A DNA stretch of 64,000 nucleotides from Guillardia theta CCMP2712. Taxonomy: Eukaryota; Cryptophyceae; Pyrenomonadales; Geminigeraceae. The translations under genes and the position numbers were made by a program. Shown here piece by piece: positions 63,498 through 64,000 of the stretch. The notes beneath the pieces are model-generated. The model saw only the letters and a list, made by a program, of their open reading frames with translations, ran no database searches and was not told where the DNA came from. Where the stretch lies: contig NW_005434654.1 in assembly GCF_000315625.1 (NCBI RefSeq), positions 190,273 to 254,272 of the forward strand. The letters run 5' to 3'. Each line of letters starts with the position of its first letter. Position 1 is the first letter of the stretch.

Positions 63498-64000
63498 ATG
63501 ACGACCTCAGCAGCATGTAGCGGCAGGGCGAGGAGAGGAGACGCGGTGCGGCTCTCTTGCTTCAACCTCTCTCTGCCTGGAAGCCAGAGGAGCGAAGAAG
63601 AGGAGAGAGCAGGGGAGAGGCGGAGGCCATTGGTCGGGAGGCTGGTGAAGCCAGGAGTACTGAGATCCAGCTTCTCGTCCATTGAGTCAGAGGCGCACGC
63701 TGCGGCTGGGCATGCCAGAGCTTGCAAGCAGGAGAGAAGGTGCGTGTTTGTTCGAACCCGGACCGCTGCACAGTCCTTGAGCCCTACAAGGAGGCTCGAC
63801 CAGGCCGCAGGCCGCTTGCATGAGAGGGCAGGTCAGAGCCATGCACGGAAAGACGATGTGAGATCGCAGAACCAGAGGAGCCACCTGGATGGAAGTCGGC
63901 GAGCGAGAACGAGCCGGCCTGCCGCGGCTTCAAGGGAGGACGAGCAAGCGCTCGGTCAAGCTATGCAGGGAAGTCAGAGCAGGGAAGTGAGCATGAGACT
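63498..64000 (+). CDS. Partial ORF running off the window, Arg/Ser-rich
   Basis: From ATG 63498 ('MTTSAACSGRARRGDAVRLS') the frame is open for 167 codons to the window edge with no stop, in sequence where other frames are interrupted. Composition is Arg-, Ser-, Ala- and Glu-rich ('EEEERAGERRRPLVGRLVKP'), with no recognised domain. It is divergent to the TPR gene. An intron could begin at the GTGCGTG near 63740. It cannot be identified from this fragment. Confidence 0.45.
   Translation, partial: MTTSAACSGRARRGDAVRLSCFNLSLPGSQRSEEEERAGERRRPLVGRLVKPGVLRSSFSSIESEAHAAAGHARACKQERRCVFVRTRTAAQSLSPTRRLDQAAGRLHERAGQSHARKDDVRSQNQRSHLDGSRRARTSRPAAASREDEQALGQAMQGSQSREVSMR

Noticed and set aside
63740-63780. 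tRNA-like T-arm word 'gttcgaaccc'
   Set aside because: No acceptor, D-arm or anticodon arm could be built around it, and it lies inside an open reading frame.

Overview
The window is nuclear DNA of a flagellated alga with a red-lineage complex plastid, most likely a cryptophyte close to Guillardia theta. The evidence is: short GT-AG introns (about 45-100 bp) in most genes; a beta-carbonic anhydrase whose presequence is a signal peptide followed by a Phe-starting transit peptide; axonemal-type genes (SHIPPO-repeat protein, CFAP69-like); and no operons or bacterial signals. The species name is inference; the eukaryotic and red-plastid features are read from the sequence.

Layout. 1-2.2 kb: an inverted, broken segmental-duplication copy (DUF202 fragment plus PP2C fragment) followed by the intact DUF202 gene. 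2.2-5.2 kb: mostly non-coding, with a G-run island. 5.2-6.6 kb: intronless AT-hook-like protein. 7.2-11.1 kb (-): TMC-like channel. 11.7-13.3 kb (-): GILT-like thiol reductase. 14-15.1 kb: single-pass membrane protein. 15.9-18.6 kb: SHIPPO-repeat protein. 19-20.5 kb (-): plastid beta-carbonic anhydrase. 20.5-26.2 kb: G-run island, GC island and two near-identical PP2C genes with degenerate relatives. 26.2-31.6 kb: a truncated gene and a large DUF4215-TM-C2-EF-hand membrane protein (-). 32.2-37.8 kb (-): intronless 1875-residue USP53/54-like protease. 38.4-41.8 kb: GC island, minisatellite and retroelement-like remnants including a frameshifted chromodomain. 42-44.2 kb: DGAT2. 44.4-57 kb: three paralogues of an unrecognised modular family. 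57.3-61 kb: prefoldin subunit 4 and CFAP69, head to head. 61.1-63.3 kb (-): secretory TPR protein. 63.5 kb to the end: an open partial ORF.

The most interesting system is the three-gene family at 44.4-57 kb. Its proteins are built from two exon-encoded modules: a GW-type module around 'DLPDAGWGGEKKAHTRDP', and an 'SFEEYMKRR' module. Wherever the GW exon is followed by an EEYMK exon the junction is a phase-2 intron. Several copies also carry a 43-residue 'YSTTGGYTP' repeat array. Introns between modules are nearly identical among paralogues, which points to recent exon shuffling or gene conversion.

A second theme is two classes of unusual non-coding DNA: strand-asymmetric G-run islands, mostly near gene 5' ends and carrying a recurrent TTTTACAG/CTGTAAAA word, and very GC-rich islands associated with duplicated PP2C segments that seem to have gained many short GC-rich insertions.

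Exon boundaries were assigned by eye from GT-AG signals, phase and domain continuity, without transcript data.
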